From assembly GCA_030615865.1 (NCBI GenBank), contig JAUWYK010000066.1, forward strand, positions 1-10,858: a DNA stretch of 10,858 bases, in the 5' to 3' direction. Below are positions 10,689-10,858 of this stretch, piece after piece (within the stretch, counting starts at the first letter, position 1; the number at the start of each line of letters is the position of its first letter). This stretch comes from Dehalococcoidia bacterium. GTDB taxonomy: Bacteria; Chloroflexota; Dehalococcoidia; Dehalococcoidales; JAUWYK01. The notes below the pieces were generated by a model, which was not told the origin of the DNA, searched no databases, and worked only from the letters and a program-made list of their open reading frames with translations. The translations under genes and the position numbers were made by a program.

Positions 10689-10858
10689 TCAAGAAAACTT
10701 CTTGGCTTCCTTTTTCACCCTCACCCCATAGCGCCCGACACCACCCCTCAACCTCGGGTCCAGTATGTCTCTCACCGCATCGCCAAACATATTTATTCCA
10801 TAGACCACAGTACTCAGGGCAAGGCCGGGCCATATAATCGGCCATTGAGACTCGAACA
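10689..10858 (-). CDS. ABC transporter permease C-terminus (Opp/Dpp/Nik type), partial
   Basis: The last 55 residues of a permease entering from the right edge. FESQWPIIWPGLALSTVVYG is the end of the final membrane helix, followed by INMFGDAVRDILDPRLRG, the signature C-terminus of DppC/OppC-type inner-membrane permeases for peptides or nickel. The stop is TGA at 10689-10691. Only the C-terminus is visible, so the substrate cannot be told; a nickel role beside a NiFe hydrogenase would be attractive but is not shown. Confidence 0.88.
   Translation of the reverse strand, partial: FESQWPIIWPGLALSTVVYGINMFGDAVRDILDPRLRGGVGRYGVRVKKEAKKFS

Overview
The window reads as the chromosome of an anaerobic bacterium, most likely a Chloroflexota (Dehalococcoidia-like) lineage. 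This taxonomic call is an inference. It rests on a bidirectional-type [NiFe] hydrogenase, a desulfoferrodoxin/rubredoxin oxygen-defence set, a small DUF5679-type zinc-ribbon protein and an Opp/Dpp-type permease; no rRNA or other taxonomic marker is present.

Bases 1-3825 (+ strand) are a metabolic block. The end of an oxidoreductase subunit is followed by the hydrogenase small subunit (HoxY-like), the large subunit (HoxH-like) and its maturation protease (HoxW-like). Then comes a decayed ORF that may be a hypC remnant, a rubredoxin gene broken by an in-frame TAG where the family has tryptophan, desulfoferrodoxin (superoxide reductase), and a small encapsulated-ferritin-like protein. Together they would handle H2/NAD(P)H electron exchange and detoxify superoxide and iron. 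Bases 3826-4349 hold a DUF5679-type gene on the minus strand and two strong stem-loop terminators.

Bases 4358-5531 hold a tyrosine recombinase and, upstream of it, three tandem copies of a 12-bp sequence that recurs inside the 3' half of a tRNA-Lys(UUU) gene. The 5' half of that tRNA is missing, so the site looks like the scar of an earlier integration.

Bases 5526-10233 form a compact integrated element of about 4.7 kb whose ends can be read directly. It is flanked by the direct repeat GGCCTACCAA. The left copy is the 3' end of the tRNA-Lys half. Just inside each copy is a perfect 12-bp inverted arm (GCAAAAGAGGTG / CACCTCTTTTGC). Joining the ends in silico gives a 38-bp near-palindrome centred on a CT dinucleotide, the expected shape of an attP for a large serine recombinase. 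All its genes lie on the minus strand: a small HTH protein, two short ORFs (40 and 52 aa), a P-loop ATPase with a coiled coil and a C-terminal HTH, a catalytic-domain-only serine recombinase, and a large serine recombinase split by a +1 frameshift at CTT TGA. No relaxase, capsid or cargo gene is recognisable. The C-terminal codons of the large recombinase are supplied by the host tRNA and change when the element circularises.

Bases 10234-10858 are host flank: an inverted pair of the same 12-bp tRNA-Lys sequence, a second tRNA 3'-half remnant, a small ORF, and the C-terminus of an ABC peptide/nickel-type permease.
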